Assembly (NCBI GenBank): GCA_958298945.1
Contig: OY282609.1
Span: 33,887,212 to 33,951,211 of the forward strand
Reading direction: 5' to 3'
Length of the DNA: 64,000 nucleotides
Origin: Atherix ibis
Taxonomy: Eukaryota > Arthropoda > Insecta > Diptera > Athericidae
Shown here: one piece after another, positions 50,939-63,700 of the stretch
Layout: the number at the start of each line of letters is the position of its first letter
Position numbering within the stretch: position 1 is the first letter of the stretch
Program-made: the position numbers and the translations under genes
The notes under the pieces: generated by a model
Told to the model about the DNA's origin: nothing
The model's database searches: none
What the model saw: the letters and a program-made list of their open reading frames with translations, nothing else

Positions 50939-52565
50939 ATCGTTTATTATCTCTATGTTGACATTATTTCGATTAATGTCGTTAAAGTTATCGTGGTCAT
51001 TATTGTGCGATAATTTAGCACAAACAACAAATTTCATATTAAAAAAAACTATACTTATCAATAAATGCAAACAATTAAAAAGTATAGTACTGGTAGTGCG
51101 TTCATACGTGCATGTATGTATTTTCTAAAGTGAATATAAAATATTTCTGTAAAAGTGGAAAAAAAGGATTTTTAAATAATACTACAGTGGCCATGCAAAA
51201 AATAGTAAAAATATATTTAGCAGAGAAAGTTTGAAATACGGAATATGCTAAAATGTGCAAACAATTCCATTGTCAGTTAAAATTATGCAATTTCAACTTT
51301 GACTTTTTGAAGATAATTTTTGAGAGAAAAATTTAAGTTTTCATATCGATAAATTAAGGACTACAACAAAAATATGTATAACTACAATATTACCACATGT
51401 GAGTGTACGTGGCCATATGTGAGTGTGTGCAGATGAAATTTTAACACAATTTATGAATCGAAGTTTGCTCAACAAAAAACATCAAACCGAAATTATTTAG
51501 GATAATATTTATTAATGTACACGTGAAAGGATTGATTTTTTTTTCACTATAATAATCGAACGAAACAAGTGCATATTTTTAGAGAGTGCATTATTAAGAC
51601 TATAGATTTTATTCTATTGCTGGTGATAAACTATGATACATAAAAAATTGTGTTCTATAATATTTAGTTATTTTTCTCTCTTTCTCACTCAGTCTTTGAT
51701 TCCATAAATTACAAAATATATTACAGATTTTTATTTGTTAAATGAAATTTTTATGAAAAAAATTAATAACAACGTTATTTTAAAGCTTCCAGAAAATTAA
51801 TCTATACATATCTGTGTCTCGTTAAAAAATAAAGAAAAAAAATATATATATACATACACACTAATAGGAATATTATTGTGAATTAGAAAAAAATCTATTG
51901 AAAAAAAGTTTATTTAATAATATTAATATCAATAATAAATATTAATTTTTAAATCCCAATTAAATTATATACAATCAATATCATATATACGATTCAATTA
52001 TAGTGTATAATATTTAACTATTTTTATTAAATTCATAACATTTAATATAAATAATATCAATAATAAAATAGTAATAATAGAAATAAATATCAATTATAAT
52101 AAATTCAAAAAAAAAAAATATATAAAAAAAAATATATTAGTAAATATATTCTCTGATCTTGTTTTTAAATGTGATTCCAAATAATAAAATTCAAATATAT
52201 AATATATATTTAAAAAGCTAATTATAAATCAATTATATAAAGATTAGATAGTTTTAGTGGTTAATTAAATACAAAAAATATTTAAATTAAAAAATACTCT
52301 TAATTATATTAATTAGCCAATTATTGTATGTATGTGTGTATGTGATTTAAATTGTTTTGTTAATAATAAACGAGTACCCCTCAACTTAGTGAAAATTCTA
52401 TAAAAAATAATAATAGTAATAATAATTAATGAGAAAAAGCAAAAGACGTGAGAGAAAATTTCATATACGATATTTACTGTCTTTTCTTGTGAATTTTGAG
52501 CAAATTAAAATCTTAGCAAAATTTTGTTATAAACTTCATCGCTAGAATCGAACTTAACCACCGCC
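50939..52565. other. AT-rich intergenic DNA and likely leader of the next gene
   Basis: No coding exon was recognised. Several tatata runs and A-tracts are present. The last few hundred bases should include the promoter and 5' UTR of the small secreted-protein candidate at 52566. Confidence 0.4.
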
Positions 52566-55500
52566 ATGGATAAAAAAAATTTATCTAGGATTTTTATGAT
52601 TTTTATTATCATTGCTGCGTTTGGACTGAATTCCATGCTAGTTGTTGGTGATCAGGATGAGGATATACCCCATAACGAGTATGTATTATAAATATTTTAA
52701 TATTTTTATTCTTTTTAAAAAAAAATTACAATTTATTTAATTTCGTTTTATACGTGAACAAATACGTGAAAATATTAATGGTTACTAAAAGAATAGCGAG
52801 TAGTGCTTAATTGTAAATTATTTTGTAGAGTAAATATGTTGAGTTGAAATAGTTCCAAATGGGTGTGTCAAAGTCCATCTGTATAGTATGTACACATATT
52901 ACAGTGTTAATTAATAGCAACAATTTTTAATTAAATAACAATTATTATTAATTAACTCTTTTAAAACTTTAATTAAAATTATAAGAAAATAAGAAATTTT
53001 CCATTATTGATCTAGAAAAAAGGATTAATTAAGGTTGATATTAATGATAAATTTCATAAACAAATTATATGTGCCAAAGCAAATAGAAATCAAATTAAAT
53101 TTATTTTATTTTCAAAATTGATAATACGTGTAATATCAATTTTTTATGAACATGCAAAAAGATTATGAATTTTAGATTTTATAATAAGTACTTATAATAT
53201 GTTTAATTTTAAATTTTAAAGTATCTATAAAGTAAACATAGATTATATTTAACAATAAATCCTCATATATAAATATTTTATTAATTTTATTATATAAGAG
53301 TTTATAAAAAATATATTGATTGCCAATTTTAATGTTGATAAATTTGTTCTGTTTTATCAATAATTTTTAAGTATTTTCTTTATTTTTAATAATATATTAT
53401 TGTAGATTAGATTAAAAATTGTTCACAATACGTGCAAGATTTATTAATTTCCTGTGATAAGATACCTCCGCTCCCTTCCAAAATAACATTCTAATTTTCA
53501 AACATAATTTATCGAAGATTTTATTTACGAATATACGTGATAATATTAAAAAACATTTTTCAAATTTAACTTATAAAAATATGTACTCATTTAAGATATA
53601 GTCTTGAAAATTATTAACTGACAAAATAATGACAAGCAATATTTTTGATATTATACATATTTTAAATGATTAAAATGCATAAATTACCAATTTGTTGATA
53701 GAACATATGAACTATAAACCTTTTTGTATTATAAAAGGTGCGCCATCTGTGGTTTTTTTTAAACTGAAAGAAAGCACACATTTTTTTAAGCGAAAATATA
53801 CGAAATTTTTATTAGAAAATGAAAGTTGAGTCGAGAACAATTATTTATGAAAAACAATATAATTCATATAACCACCATGACTCAGTTTGCAGGCCTGCAT
53901 CCAAACATGGACATTTTTTTTTGATGACTTTTATCAATAAAAGTGGATTAACAGTCTCAATTTCTTGTCGAATGTTTTTTTTTGGAAAAAAATTCCATTT
54001 AAAAAAAAATTTCAAGTATGTCAAATCTCAAGATCTTGGTAGCCAATTCACATCACCGTTTCTTGAAATCGAGAACCAAAGCTCATTCACATTCAATTCG
54101 TTCAATTTTGGCCACAAAAAGTTCGTTAACATCTCACGATATCGTTCAGAATGGCATTTTCACGATCATTTTAGAAGAATAACGGCCCAATAAACCTCAC
54201 ATCTAGTCCATAAACCTCACCAAATAGTGATTTTTTTCGGGATGCATTGGTTTTTGTAAATCATATGAGGCATTTTGTGAAATGTGACTTTAACCAAATT
54301 TTTCGTTAATAAGCTTGGATGAATAAAATTCGTTGTTCTGTTAACAATTCTGTTATCAATTTAAGTCATGGAACAATTGTAATAAAAAAGTCATGACATG
54401 TGTATTCGGACAGATATTATGAAGAAGAAATAACCAACACAGATGGCCAATCCTGTAGATGTACTTAGTTTATGTTAAAATATATAACAATAAAGTTTAC
54501 TTATGTTTGTAGATGTAAACGTTATTAAGTTCAGATTATATTGAAGGCTTAGGAAAAATATTGTACATAAAAAGAGATATTTTTGAAAACACTAAATTTT
54601 AATAAAAATGTCTTTTTTTAAATATAAATTTTTTTTTTTAAAAACTTCCAGTATTTAAAAGATAAATTTCTATAAGATATTTTAGTATAAATCTATTGGC
54701 TGGATTTATGAAGCAATTGCGTTTATGGGTTTTTACGTCTGTTCATATTGAAACATTTCAAATCACTACTTCCACATAAAATCGTTTAATCCAACAACAG
54801 CTCAACCGCAAATAGTTCTAGAGGAATTTATTTTATTTTTACAAATGTAAAAATATATCTTTAAAATACTAAACTTTTTATAAACAGAAAAAAAACCACA
54901 TCTGAGAGCTGAGGCTACAAAAAAAAAAATTTGCAATACAACATTTAACAATAAAATCCATTTGTTCATCTCTGAACTTAGAAATCATTAATTTGTTAAT
55001 TCCTCATTGGGGGGTGCTTATGTCAACATCAAACCGAACGCGTTCATTGGGATTCGATTGCAGAAATTTATAAATATTTGTACGTACATATGGCTGTACA
55101 TATGTATGTACATTGGCTAATAGGAGAGATGAGTTATATGCGTCTTACGTAAATAGCTGTTGTTGGTGGAGCTATTTTAAGAATTGCGAAGTCTGCCTTA
55201 CAACAATAAAGAGCCTACACGTTCAATGTACTTAAAAAATAATAGTCTAGCAAAGAGGCGGTTTCGTTTGAAACTTTACAAATACCTCTATCCTACTACA
55301 TAATATGAATACAATAAGGGATGTATCCACCAGCTACTATTCTATATATAATATTATATACAAAATAAAATGAGTATTCTGTCCAGAAATTTGACCTTTC
55401 CGGCTGTGATTTGCGGCGGCGACGGATATGTGGGTGGATAATACTTATATTTGTATACATACACATATATACATATCTGAACCTGCAATCAGAAATTCGA

Positions 55501-56380
55501 ATATTAAATACTAGCAGCATTGTGGTGGTGGCACCTACAACTTTTTCATGTTGAACTTACGCAACACAGATACTCTGTGTATTTAAAATGTTTGCTAAAG
55601 TACGATCATAACCGGCTTTTATGGAAACTTTTCAATAGTAAACCAACTACGAGATGAGTTGGAGTAAAAACGCCTACACAATATTAGAACCTTTAAAGAT
55701 TATACTTTATTGCATAAATATAAAAGCAAATTATGCAAAAAGGATACAACAGAAGAAAATGCAATAAAAATAATACTGTTATTAAATATAAATAAATAAA
55801 AATGATACAAAAAAAAAATTTAAGGGCTACAAATATGAAAAGAAAACCTCGCAAGTTAAGGTATCCGTATTTAATAAAAGGAATCTTATGAGTACACCAA
55901 ATCGATTGATACTATTTTTGTTGGTAGTATAAATGCTCTTCATTTTTTTTTTGGGGTGAATAAATGATAACAGCTATACTAAAGGTTGACATCTAAAAAA
56001 AAGGGGAAAAAATAGAAAAATTACCCAAAAAAAATTCGAACGTATACCCTCCTGCCCCCAAAAAAGATACAAATATTAGGAAAAGTGAAATTGTTAAAAT
56101 CAGAGTTTTATAAGCATATGTTCGGAGTATACACATCTATAGATAAATTTCTATTTTAGTTGTTTCACAAATTATCCGAAGCTAGTAGAATCAAAGTGGG
56201 AAGGATCGACCCATTTACCCGATCTATGCCAAAAATCCAATGGGAACGTGTAAAGCATACGAAAATTTCAAATGCACAGAATGGTGTCCAAATGGAAACG
56301 GATGTGTGCTTCTCTGTACGAACAGAAATCTTTCCCTAGACCGGACTGTTGTTGGTCACCATCCTGTAAAACTATACTAA
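52566..56380 (+). CDS. Candidate small secreted cysteine-rich protein
   Basis: The first exon, 52566-52678, has an excellent start context (ccaccgccATGG) and encodes a textbook signal peptide: charged MDKKNLSR, then FMIFIIIAAFGLNSMLVVG, then acidic DQDEDIPHN. It ends at a strong donor (GTATGT). A candidate last exon at 56197-56380 is in phase with it and reads GKDRPIYPIYAKNPMGTCKA, then YENFKCTEWCPNGNGCVLLC, and ends VVGHHPVKLY. It has five cysteines in 23 residues (C-x7-C-x3-C-x5-C-x3-C). Joined directly, the product is 98 residues. The acceptor before 56197 (aaag) is weak. A start at 56188, used with a different donor, keeps the same frame, and extra exons in the 3.5-kb intron are possible. 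I do not recognise the family. Function is unknown; candidates include a secreted peptide or extracellular matrix component. Confidence 0.45.
53736..54456 (-). mobile_element. Tc1/mariner-type relic with ggtgcgccatctgtgg end
   Basis: The left end (aggtgcgccatctgtggttt) and right end (complement of aggattggccatctgtgttg) pair imperfectly. Minus-strand frames retain KPMHPEK near 54240, YREMLTNFLWPKLNEL-like sequence near 54140, and SRNGDVNWLPRS then DLT near 54040. This is the region of Tc1/mariner transposases that reads GDVxWPPRSPDLTPLDFFLWG. Stops, a lost central segment and AT-rich drift show it is dead. It lies inside the putative intron of the secreted-protein candidate. Confidence 0.6.
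54457..56187. other. No recognisable gene
   Basis: AT-rich DNA within the putative intron of the 52.6-56.4 kb candidate gene. No exon was firmly identified, although small ones could be missed. Confidence 0.4.
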
Positions 56381-56887
56381 CACCCTCCAATTCATATTAG
56401 GGTTGCTATAAATTGCCCTTTTTTGTTGTTTTGTACCTTTTGGCGTTCTTCCGCTTGACTGTCACATCCCTGTACCCCTTTCTGCACGGCTAATTCTCAT
56501 AAAAATAAAAGAAAAAAACCACTTTGCCTATAGTTTTTTTTTTAATACTAATCAAATAATAGATGATGTTTTAGAAGAATATTAATGGAATTGCTTAGAT
56601 TTTTCTTTTTATTCAATATTTTATTTATTTAATGTTAGTTTTTCTACAAAGCGTTACTTTTGAATATTATCGATGAAGTTAAAATGGAAAGTTTGTTGTA
56701 TTAAAATGTTTACTAAAATTTTCATTAACGTAGAAAGGAATAATATGCTTTATAGTTTATAATGACTTTCCTACTAATATCTGTTAAAAAAACGCCTAGT
56801 AACAAAGACAATTTTTTATTTAATCATTTTGTTATCCTTAGAACTATATCTTTGAGGTACTACCAAGTCTTTCAAAATTCCAAAATC

Positions 56888-57103
56888 TGTTACGATCCAA
56901 CATAGCTTCGTTGGATAGAGTAAATAAAAGTCTATATGCGCCTATCATTCGAGTTCTAAAGACTCTATTTGTTTTATGCTTTATGTAAATAAATTACCCT
57001 CAGCTTGCATTGCTACATATTTTTGTTATTTTACATTTTTAATTACTAATTTCAAGCTTTCTTCTATTAATTGTCGTTTGCATTTATACCGGATGTCGTA
57101 ACA
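56888..57103 (-). mobile_element. LTR of a Ty3-type retrotransposon
   Basis: The 216-bp segment is bounded by TGTTACGA and TCGTAACA, an 8-bp perfect inverted repeat with TG...CA ends. On the minus strand it is preceded by a polypurine tract (aaggggtag at 57104-57112), and ggtataaatg near its start could be a promoter element. It directly follows the end of the pol frame at 57111, as a 3' LTR should. Confidence 0.75.
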
Positions 57104-57430
57104 CTACCCCTTACAAAGAGATGCTCGTTCCGAGCATCATTCGATTTATATAATGCGCCAGGAGGTCGATGTGCACAATTTTCAGTGGTCCTCGCTGGCT
57201 CTTCTGGATGGGGTAAATAGCTCCATTCAACTTTGTAACAACACGGAATGGACCATCCCAACTGACCTGCGATTTAGGTAACTTCCCCTTACGCCGCGTG
57301 GAGTTGTACAGCCACAGCAAAACCCCTCTTCGAATTCCAGAGTTTTGCCATTGCAATCGTAAGGAGTCTTCGTCGTGTCACTAGCTCGTAGTCTGGTATA
57401 TCGTACCAGAGAATGAATGGCATTCATCAC
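57104..57430 (-). mobile_element. Ty3-type integrase C-terminal fragment
   Basis: Minus-strand frames read RRGVLLWLYNSTRRKGKLPK, then WDGPFRVVTKLNGAIYPIQK and PLKIVHIDLLAHYI. This is the C-terminal GPY/F-type module of Ty3/mdg1 integrases (VWLYNPxRxKGxSPKL, WEGPYxVVxRL, KVVHVDRLAPY). The protease, reverse transcriptase and the rest of integrase are absent; the minisatellite begins where they should be. Confidence 0.75.
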
Positions 57431-58150
57431 TCCTAAGTCCTGCGCACACTCCGCCTCCTCAGGCTATTCGACCTCCACACTCGACTCTGCACATCTACCT
57501 CAACTCGACTCCTGTCTCAACTCCTGCATCGACTCCCGTCTGCACTCCTGTCACGACTCCTGTCACGACTCCTGTCTCGACTTCTGTGTCGACTCATATC
57601 TCGACTCCTGTCTCGATCCGTGTCTTAACTCTTGTCTCGAATCCTGTCTCGAACCCTATCACGACCCATGCCTCGACCACAGTCCCGAATCCTATCTCGA
57701 CCCCTATCTCAAGTCCTGCCTTGACTCGTGTATCAACTCCTGTCTCAACTTCTGTCTCGACTCCTGTCTCGACTCCTATCTCGACTGCTGTCTCGACTTA
57801 TATCTCGACTCCTGTCTCGACTCCTGCCTTGACTCCTATGTCGACTCCTGTCTCGACGCCTATCTCGACTCATGTCTCGACTCCTGTCTAAATTCCTGTC
57901 TCGAATCCTGTTTTGGTTCCTGTCTTCACTACTGTCTCGAGTTCTGTCTCGACCCGTGTCTCAATTCCTTCTCAACTTCTGTCTCAACACGTGTCTCGAC
58001 ACCTGTCTCCACTCTTATCTCGACTCCTGTATCGACTCTTATCTCGACTCCTGTCTCGACCCCCATCTCAACCCCTCTCTGCTACTGTCTTGACTCCCGT
58101 CTTGACTCCTGTCTTGACCCCTGTCTCGATTCCTGTCTCGACTCCTTTTA
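57431..58150. repeat. 12-bp minisatellite (cgactcctgtct)n
   Basis: About 55-60 imperfect copies of a 12-base unit. Because the unit is a multiple of three and contains no stop, all three plus frames are open for long stretches (LDSC, STPV and SRLL repeats), giving a 245-codon open frame that should not be read as a gene. On the minus strand the frame VETG continues from gag-like sequence at the right edge for several units before a stop. The array lies inside the Ty3-type relic, between its gag start and integrase end. Confidence 0.9.
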
Positions 58151-58475
58151 CTAGGCTAACTCTGGATTCTACTTCTTCTTTCGGCCTTTTCTAGAAGTTT
58201 TTGAGATACGCAACAAGTTTCTGTTGCTACTCCGGGAACGCCAGAAGTTGTGCCCCTATATGATGGCTTCGTTCTTCTTGTCGGTGGCTATGTTCTTTCA
58301 TTAAGGCACGTAGATCCGACATATCGATTGCAGGTTGTCTGATTACAGACGAAGATTATGGAACTCCGCGTCCATCTTCTCCAGCTACTTCTTCGGCAGC
58401 TAGCTGGTGCTTCCCCCAAGTGCCCTAGGCATTTTTAATAAATACTTCTGACACCAAAATGTTAAGATCCTACGT
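58151..58475 (-). mobile_element. Ty3-type relic, gag start and primer-binding site
   Basis: The minus strand carries DMSDLRALMKEHSHRQEERS, then HHIGAQLLAFPE, a stop and QQKLVAYLKNF, similar to the start of gag in Ty3 elements. Upstream, at about 58458-58442, tggtgtcagaagt looks like a primer-binding site complementary to the 3' end of a leucine tRNA. It is preceded by ttaaca, the expected end of a 5' LTR (58460-58470, cf. TGTTA-GATCC in the 3' LTR). The rest of the 5' LTR is not recognisable. Confidence 0.6.
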
Positions 58476-60259
58476 ATTTGATTGATACTTGTAGTAGTTG
58501 AAGATACTTTCCTATTTGATCAAGAAATTAAGAAATTCGAATAGACATAGGAGCTTTCGGTGACATTTCTGATTCAAAGACAATAACAGTGCTTGTTGAG
58601 AGATAATACATTTTTCATATTTCGCAGAAAAATATTTAAAGAGATCCATTTAGATTTGGTCTTAATTACTTTTTTCTTTTTCACTTTAATTATTTTAAAG
58701 TAAGTGCTAATACAAGTTTTAAAAGCAATAAATTCTACGAATGTGATAATTCCATTTCTGGAAAACTATTCGTACTTTGCCAATGCGCCGCCACGAATGC
58801 TGGTTTAATAATAACAGCGATGTTGATGATGATTCTGTCTGATAAGATTGGCTAGCTAAAAGGAAAAGGGAATTTGGGATACAAATGGAAATGACGGTTT
58901 TATACGAGTATAGAAACCTGGCATGAATTTTTTTTATTTCTCTTGACATTTTTGTTAAGATACTAAATTTTTTCTTTGGAAAAGTTTTATACTTAATAAC
59001 CGGGTAAAAGTTGTTCACGATTATTTTCATAAACAGAACAATATGTGTGTATGTATGTGCATTATCTATATATTATTATTATATTGTATATAAATAAGTG
59101 TATTTTTATATGTAGATAAATATATGCTCGTATATTATATAGCTAGATAGCAATCCATGAAAGTGGTGGAGTAGAATATTACATGAAAATTGGGCGCCAA
59201 ACAGATGAGTGACAGAGAGAGATAAATGGATAGTGAAAGGGCTGCAGGAGGTAAGGAGCAAGTAAGAACAAGAAAGTAAAAAGTGAACAGAGCCTTCTTT
59301 TAGAGACATATTGAATTATTCATGGATATTAGAATTCTTTAAACTTAGGTTCTTTTTAGTATACATAAATGTGATATTAGTATACCTGAATGTACAATAT
59401 TTAAACAAAGCCACATTATATACAAGGATATTGATATAAATGTTGATCCTGAATTTAAACAAATACTTAACAGAACAGATTTATGAGAGGCAAAAATGGC
59501 TTTTAGCATATCTTCCATTCTGTTCGTTCTACATTTTCTATATGGCCATACCAAGATATAAAGGACGATCGTTTATAGGCAATTTAAGTTTGTATCTGTA
59601 GTAGGGTATTATTTTTTTTTTTGAAATTTTAGATTTAATATATTTTGTGGTTTTATTTTTATTTTATTCACTTTAGCTTATATTGTATTTGTGAAGCCAT
59701 GAAATTGGGGAAAAAAAAGATATTTTTAAGATAAAGAATATGCACACAATATTGATATGAAATTGTGAGTATATAGAAATTGTAAAAATGTATAAGAACT
59801 GTATCTACATATGTATCTGTAAATAGATGCTCATCTATATGAAGATATCTATTGTATATAGAAAGGTAGAACAATAAAAGTTTAAGTAATCCATGCGAAA
59901 ACACCCGCAATCAAATATATTTCATTTTATGCTTTTATTTTTTGTATTACCATATATTGTATTCGTTTCTGATACTATGAAATATTCTCTAAATGTAAAT
60001 CGATAAGATTAGAAAATAAATTATTGCAAAGAGGTGAGAAAGTTTTATTCCAGTCCCATTTTATTTCATATTATAGGGATCCATACATACATATTTGTAC
60101 ACGTATGTGCTAAAATCAAAAAGGGTGGAAAAAAAGAAAAATTTACAAAAATTACTTTTACTATTTAAAAAGAGTTTTTTTTCTTTAAAATTAATTCAAA
60201 TAAGATTGCTTTTTTTATGGAAGATATTTTCAAAAAAAAAACAACATTTACCATATGTA
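58476..60259. other. No recognisable gene
   Basis: AT-rich sequence. None of the short open frames resembles a known protein, and there is no clear element boundary. Confidence 0.4.
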
Positions 60260-61454
60260 TAAGCTTAAATCCGCTGTTTTTTAGTCAAACAAACACATGT
60301 TTTTTCATAGAAAGCAAAAACAAATTTATTCAAAGTACTTGCCCTCGCTAGCTATATATTTTTCCCATCTCTCGGACAATTTGGTGATACCACGCCAAAA
60401 ACATTCCTTCCCTTTCGAGGCAAACCACTCATCAAGCCATTTTCGGAGGCCTTCGTAATAATCGAAGTGCTGCTCAGCGAGCGCGTGGACCATCGACGAA
60501 AACAGGTGGTAGTCGGAAAGGGCCAGGTCTGGTGAATAAGCGGGGTGGGGTAGCACCTCCCAGTTGAGTGTCTCCTTGTAGTTTTGGACCATTTTTGACG
60601 TGTGCGATGGTGCGTTGTCGTGGAGGAAAATTAGCTGGTCATGTCTTTGTTGATAATTCGTCCTTTTTTCACGCAGAGAACGGTGCAATTTGATCAGTTA
60701 TTGGTGGTAGCGGTGGGAATTGACAGTTTCAAGGTTTCAACATATTATAGTAGACGATACCCTGCTGATCCCACCAAACACACAGCATCGTCTTCCGCCT
60801 GAAGCGATTTGGTCTTGAGGAAGATGTTGATGGTTGGCCGGGATCAAACCACGATTTTTCACATTTAGGATTCTCGAAATATATCCCCTTTTCATCCTGT
60901 CACAATTCGATGCAGGATTTTGATGTTTTGGCGTCGCTCCATCTGCCTATCGTTCAATTCAAGCGGAAGCCATTTTCTGATCTTTTCAATCTTCCCCATG
61001 GCACGCAGACGCTTGGAAATGGGTGGTTGAGTAACACGCAATTATCTTTGTCCTAAAGAGCCTGCAAATGATGGTCCTCAACCTTCTGGGTCGAAGTTCG
61101 CTCTTATTGTCGCACAAGTAAAAATTGCCGTCTTTGAACCGACGAAACCAATCTCGACACGTTGTTCCCGATAAAGCACTGTCACCATAGGCCTACAAAA
61201 GCATTCGATACGATTCGGCAGCCGATTTCTTCAAATTGAAGCAGAAAAGCAGAACTTCCCGCATATGCTCTTTTTTTGGCACAAAACTAGACATGATTAC
61301 CAAAGGAAAAATGTATGTTGTTGTACGAAATTGCTGACAATGTGCACTGATTAATGTTGACAGATGTCAAACTCATAAAAAAATGTATGCGTGCCCATGG
61401 TAGCTTAATACGCTCACTCACGCCATCTATGACCAAACAGCGGATTTAAGCTTA
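60260..61454 (-). mobile_element. mariner, second copy of the taagcttaaatccgctgttt family
   Basis: The same ends as the element at 11721 (left TA at 60258-60259; the right TA is degraded to AA). The minus-strand C-terminal half is open from 60688 to 60326, with FLHDNAPSHTSKMVQNYK, PAYSPDLALSDYHLFSSMVH and ERWEKYIASEGKYFE, so the second and third catalytic aspartates are present. The N-terminal part (61260-60700) is broken by frameshifts and stops. At 1195 bp it is longer than the 11721 copy, which lost segments at its C-terminal end and in its N-terminal region. Confidence 0.85.
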
Positions 61455-61792
61455 AAACTTTTTTGTCTGTCTAGATCTGCCGAGCCCTGTGGCTTATCGT
61501 AAGATCCGTTGCTACTGTTGGGGAAATAGATGACCAAACGCTCTTATAAATTGCTTATAAATAATGAGTTTGGCGTTCTTACGTGGGATTTCTGAGCGTT
61601 ACATTCTCAGAAGCCTACAATATATGCCATAGGCCCTATATAGTTAGGTGTAGTGATAACGCACCTACTCAAACTTGAGGTCAGGGTAAACATTATGAAT
61701 GAGGTCCTAGCGTAAAATTCGAATAACTTACGGAGGGTATTCATTCGTCATTTATTTTCGCATAATGTTGGTGCACACAGGCTACTAATGAG

Positions 61793-61848
61793 TAATGGAT
61801 AAATCCGGTCTAAGTGTATTTAAACACTTAGACCGGATTTATCCATTA
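61793..61848. repeat. Perfect palindrome, 25-bp arms
   Basis: Arms 61793-61817 (taatggataaatccggtcta onward) and 61824-61848 are exact reverse complements around a 6-base loop. They lie in single-copy-looking DNA with no associated transposase or terminal repeat. Confidence 0.95.
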
Positions 61849-63559
61849 GTATAAATAAATTGAAATTATTACTAAAAGTTATCGAAACTTAATACATTAA
61901 TAATGTTTGTAAACTTGTTAACTAAAAAAATTTGGTATAAGACCAAATATTCGTCTATCGATATTATATCAATAAATACGTTTATATATTAATAAAGATT
62001 ATAAAATAGAACATTTTCTCAAAATTTGTACTCTAATAAATTTACTTTTTATGTACTTCAGGATATTATATACTTTTTTAATCAAAATCCGTATTATAAT
62101 TATGGATATAGTCAAATTTTGTTTACTTTGATAGAAGTATTTGTTCACATTAATATAATAGGATTTTCAATTAAATGGTAACATTTTCATAATGAGCGAA
62201 ATTAAAATAATCGCTTATTTTGACATTTTAGTGTAGTTTTTTTGATTATCGACTGACTTTATTCTTAATAGAGTATAATCTTGAACGACATGAAATCTAA
62301 CAAGTGGTGAACTCTTATCTAAAATTACGAGTAGCTTTGAACTGTTACAAGTCATCAAATAAATGGTTTATGGTATTTAGTTGTTGACATAACCAACTGG
62401 GAAGCTCTAAAACTAAATGTTCAAATTAAATATGTATGCTTTTTAAAAGGATCGATTAAATTGACAACAAGGCAAATGTATTCCTGTGTAATGTATGGTA
62501 GCTGTTTTAATTCTGATTGTAATTATTTTCGTGCAAACATTACCTTGAACAAAAAGACGGAGACTAAGAAAAATAATAAGAAAGTAAAATCCAATTAGAC
62601 TCTAAGAAATCTACTCAATAGCAATAAATATAATGATATTATTTTGTAACACAGTATATTGACAGATTTTATATTAAATTTCAGAATTCTAATACCTGTC
62701 AGAGATTAGATGATTTGTAAAATGTTATTTAATCCATATTGTATCTACTTTAAGATTTATGAATAAGTATACATATTTTATATTGTCATTATATTGTATT
62801 AATTATATTAGATAATATTTTAAAAATATTAAAGTATATTTTACACTTACTGTAGAAGTATTACTATTCTTTATAAATTATTTGTGGTTTTCACTTAGAG
62901 AAGAACCAAAACCGCAAGAAAATGGGAATTTTCACAAATTCTTTCTGATAAAGAGTTAAAACTCTGAGAAATTGCTAGCCTTATAAATTTAAATTTTTAA
63001 GCAATTAACTTATCATCAAATGTCTTGTAATTTATTTCGAGCGACTAATTAATAGCAATTAAAAACACGCTTATTGTTAACAAAAATATTTATAACAGTT
63101 TTATTAATTTTATAAAGTTATTTTTATAATTATGTTTTTATTTTTACAGAGAAATCTCAACACATTATAAGTCCATAGGTTCTTCACTCTTTCAGAAGTT
63201 AAATCAACAATAGATCACCTACCAAACATAACAAGCCTGATAACTTCGGAAATATTGAAACAAATATCCAAAATGACCGTCTTCCTGATAACATCATATT
63301 TTCTTTCCATTTGGGAGTTTTTCATCATCAAAATTATCCCAAAAGCCAACAAACACAAAAACCTTCATATAGACTTATAAGCCACCTTTCCTTGAAAAAC
63401 AAACCTTAAAATGTCTCCAATCTATAATTGAAAATGAGAGTGTGATTCATCTGCATCAGTTTGAAATTATGCTTAGATTATATCGTTTATGCAGTGCAAA
63501 ATTTAAAAGAGAAATTTTCCATGTAAAAAATTTTGCTCGTGCATGAGTTTGTGCAAACA

Positions 63560-63700
63560 AAAATCGTGCATTGTACGAGTAGTCTAATCATTGCTTGAGT
63601 ATATATCTGCACGAACAACGTTCAAAATTCGTGCATTGTACGAGTAGTCTATTTATAGTGTAATTGCTTGAATAATTAGCGATGCACGAGTAATTTACGC
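63560..63700. repeat. 65-bp direct repeat with tgcacga words
   Basis: cgtgcattgtacgagtagtc occurs at 63565 and 63630. The short words cgtgca and tgcacga recur several times between about 63535 and 63720 on both strands. Origin unknown. Confidence 0.7.

Noticed and set aside
57417..58154. 245-codon open frame with LDSC repeats
   Set aside because: It is the translation of a 12-bp minisatellite with no stop in the unit; other frames are equally open, and the array lies in a retrotransposon relic.
59106..59910. Short minus-strand open frames between 59.1 and 59.9 kb
   Set aside because: Low-complexity, AT-driven translations with no motif, splice context or conserved look.
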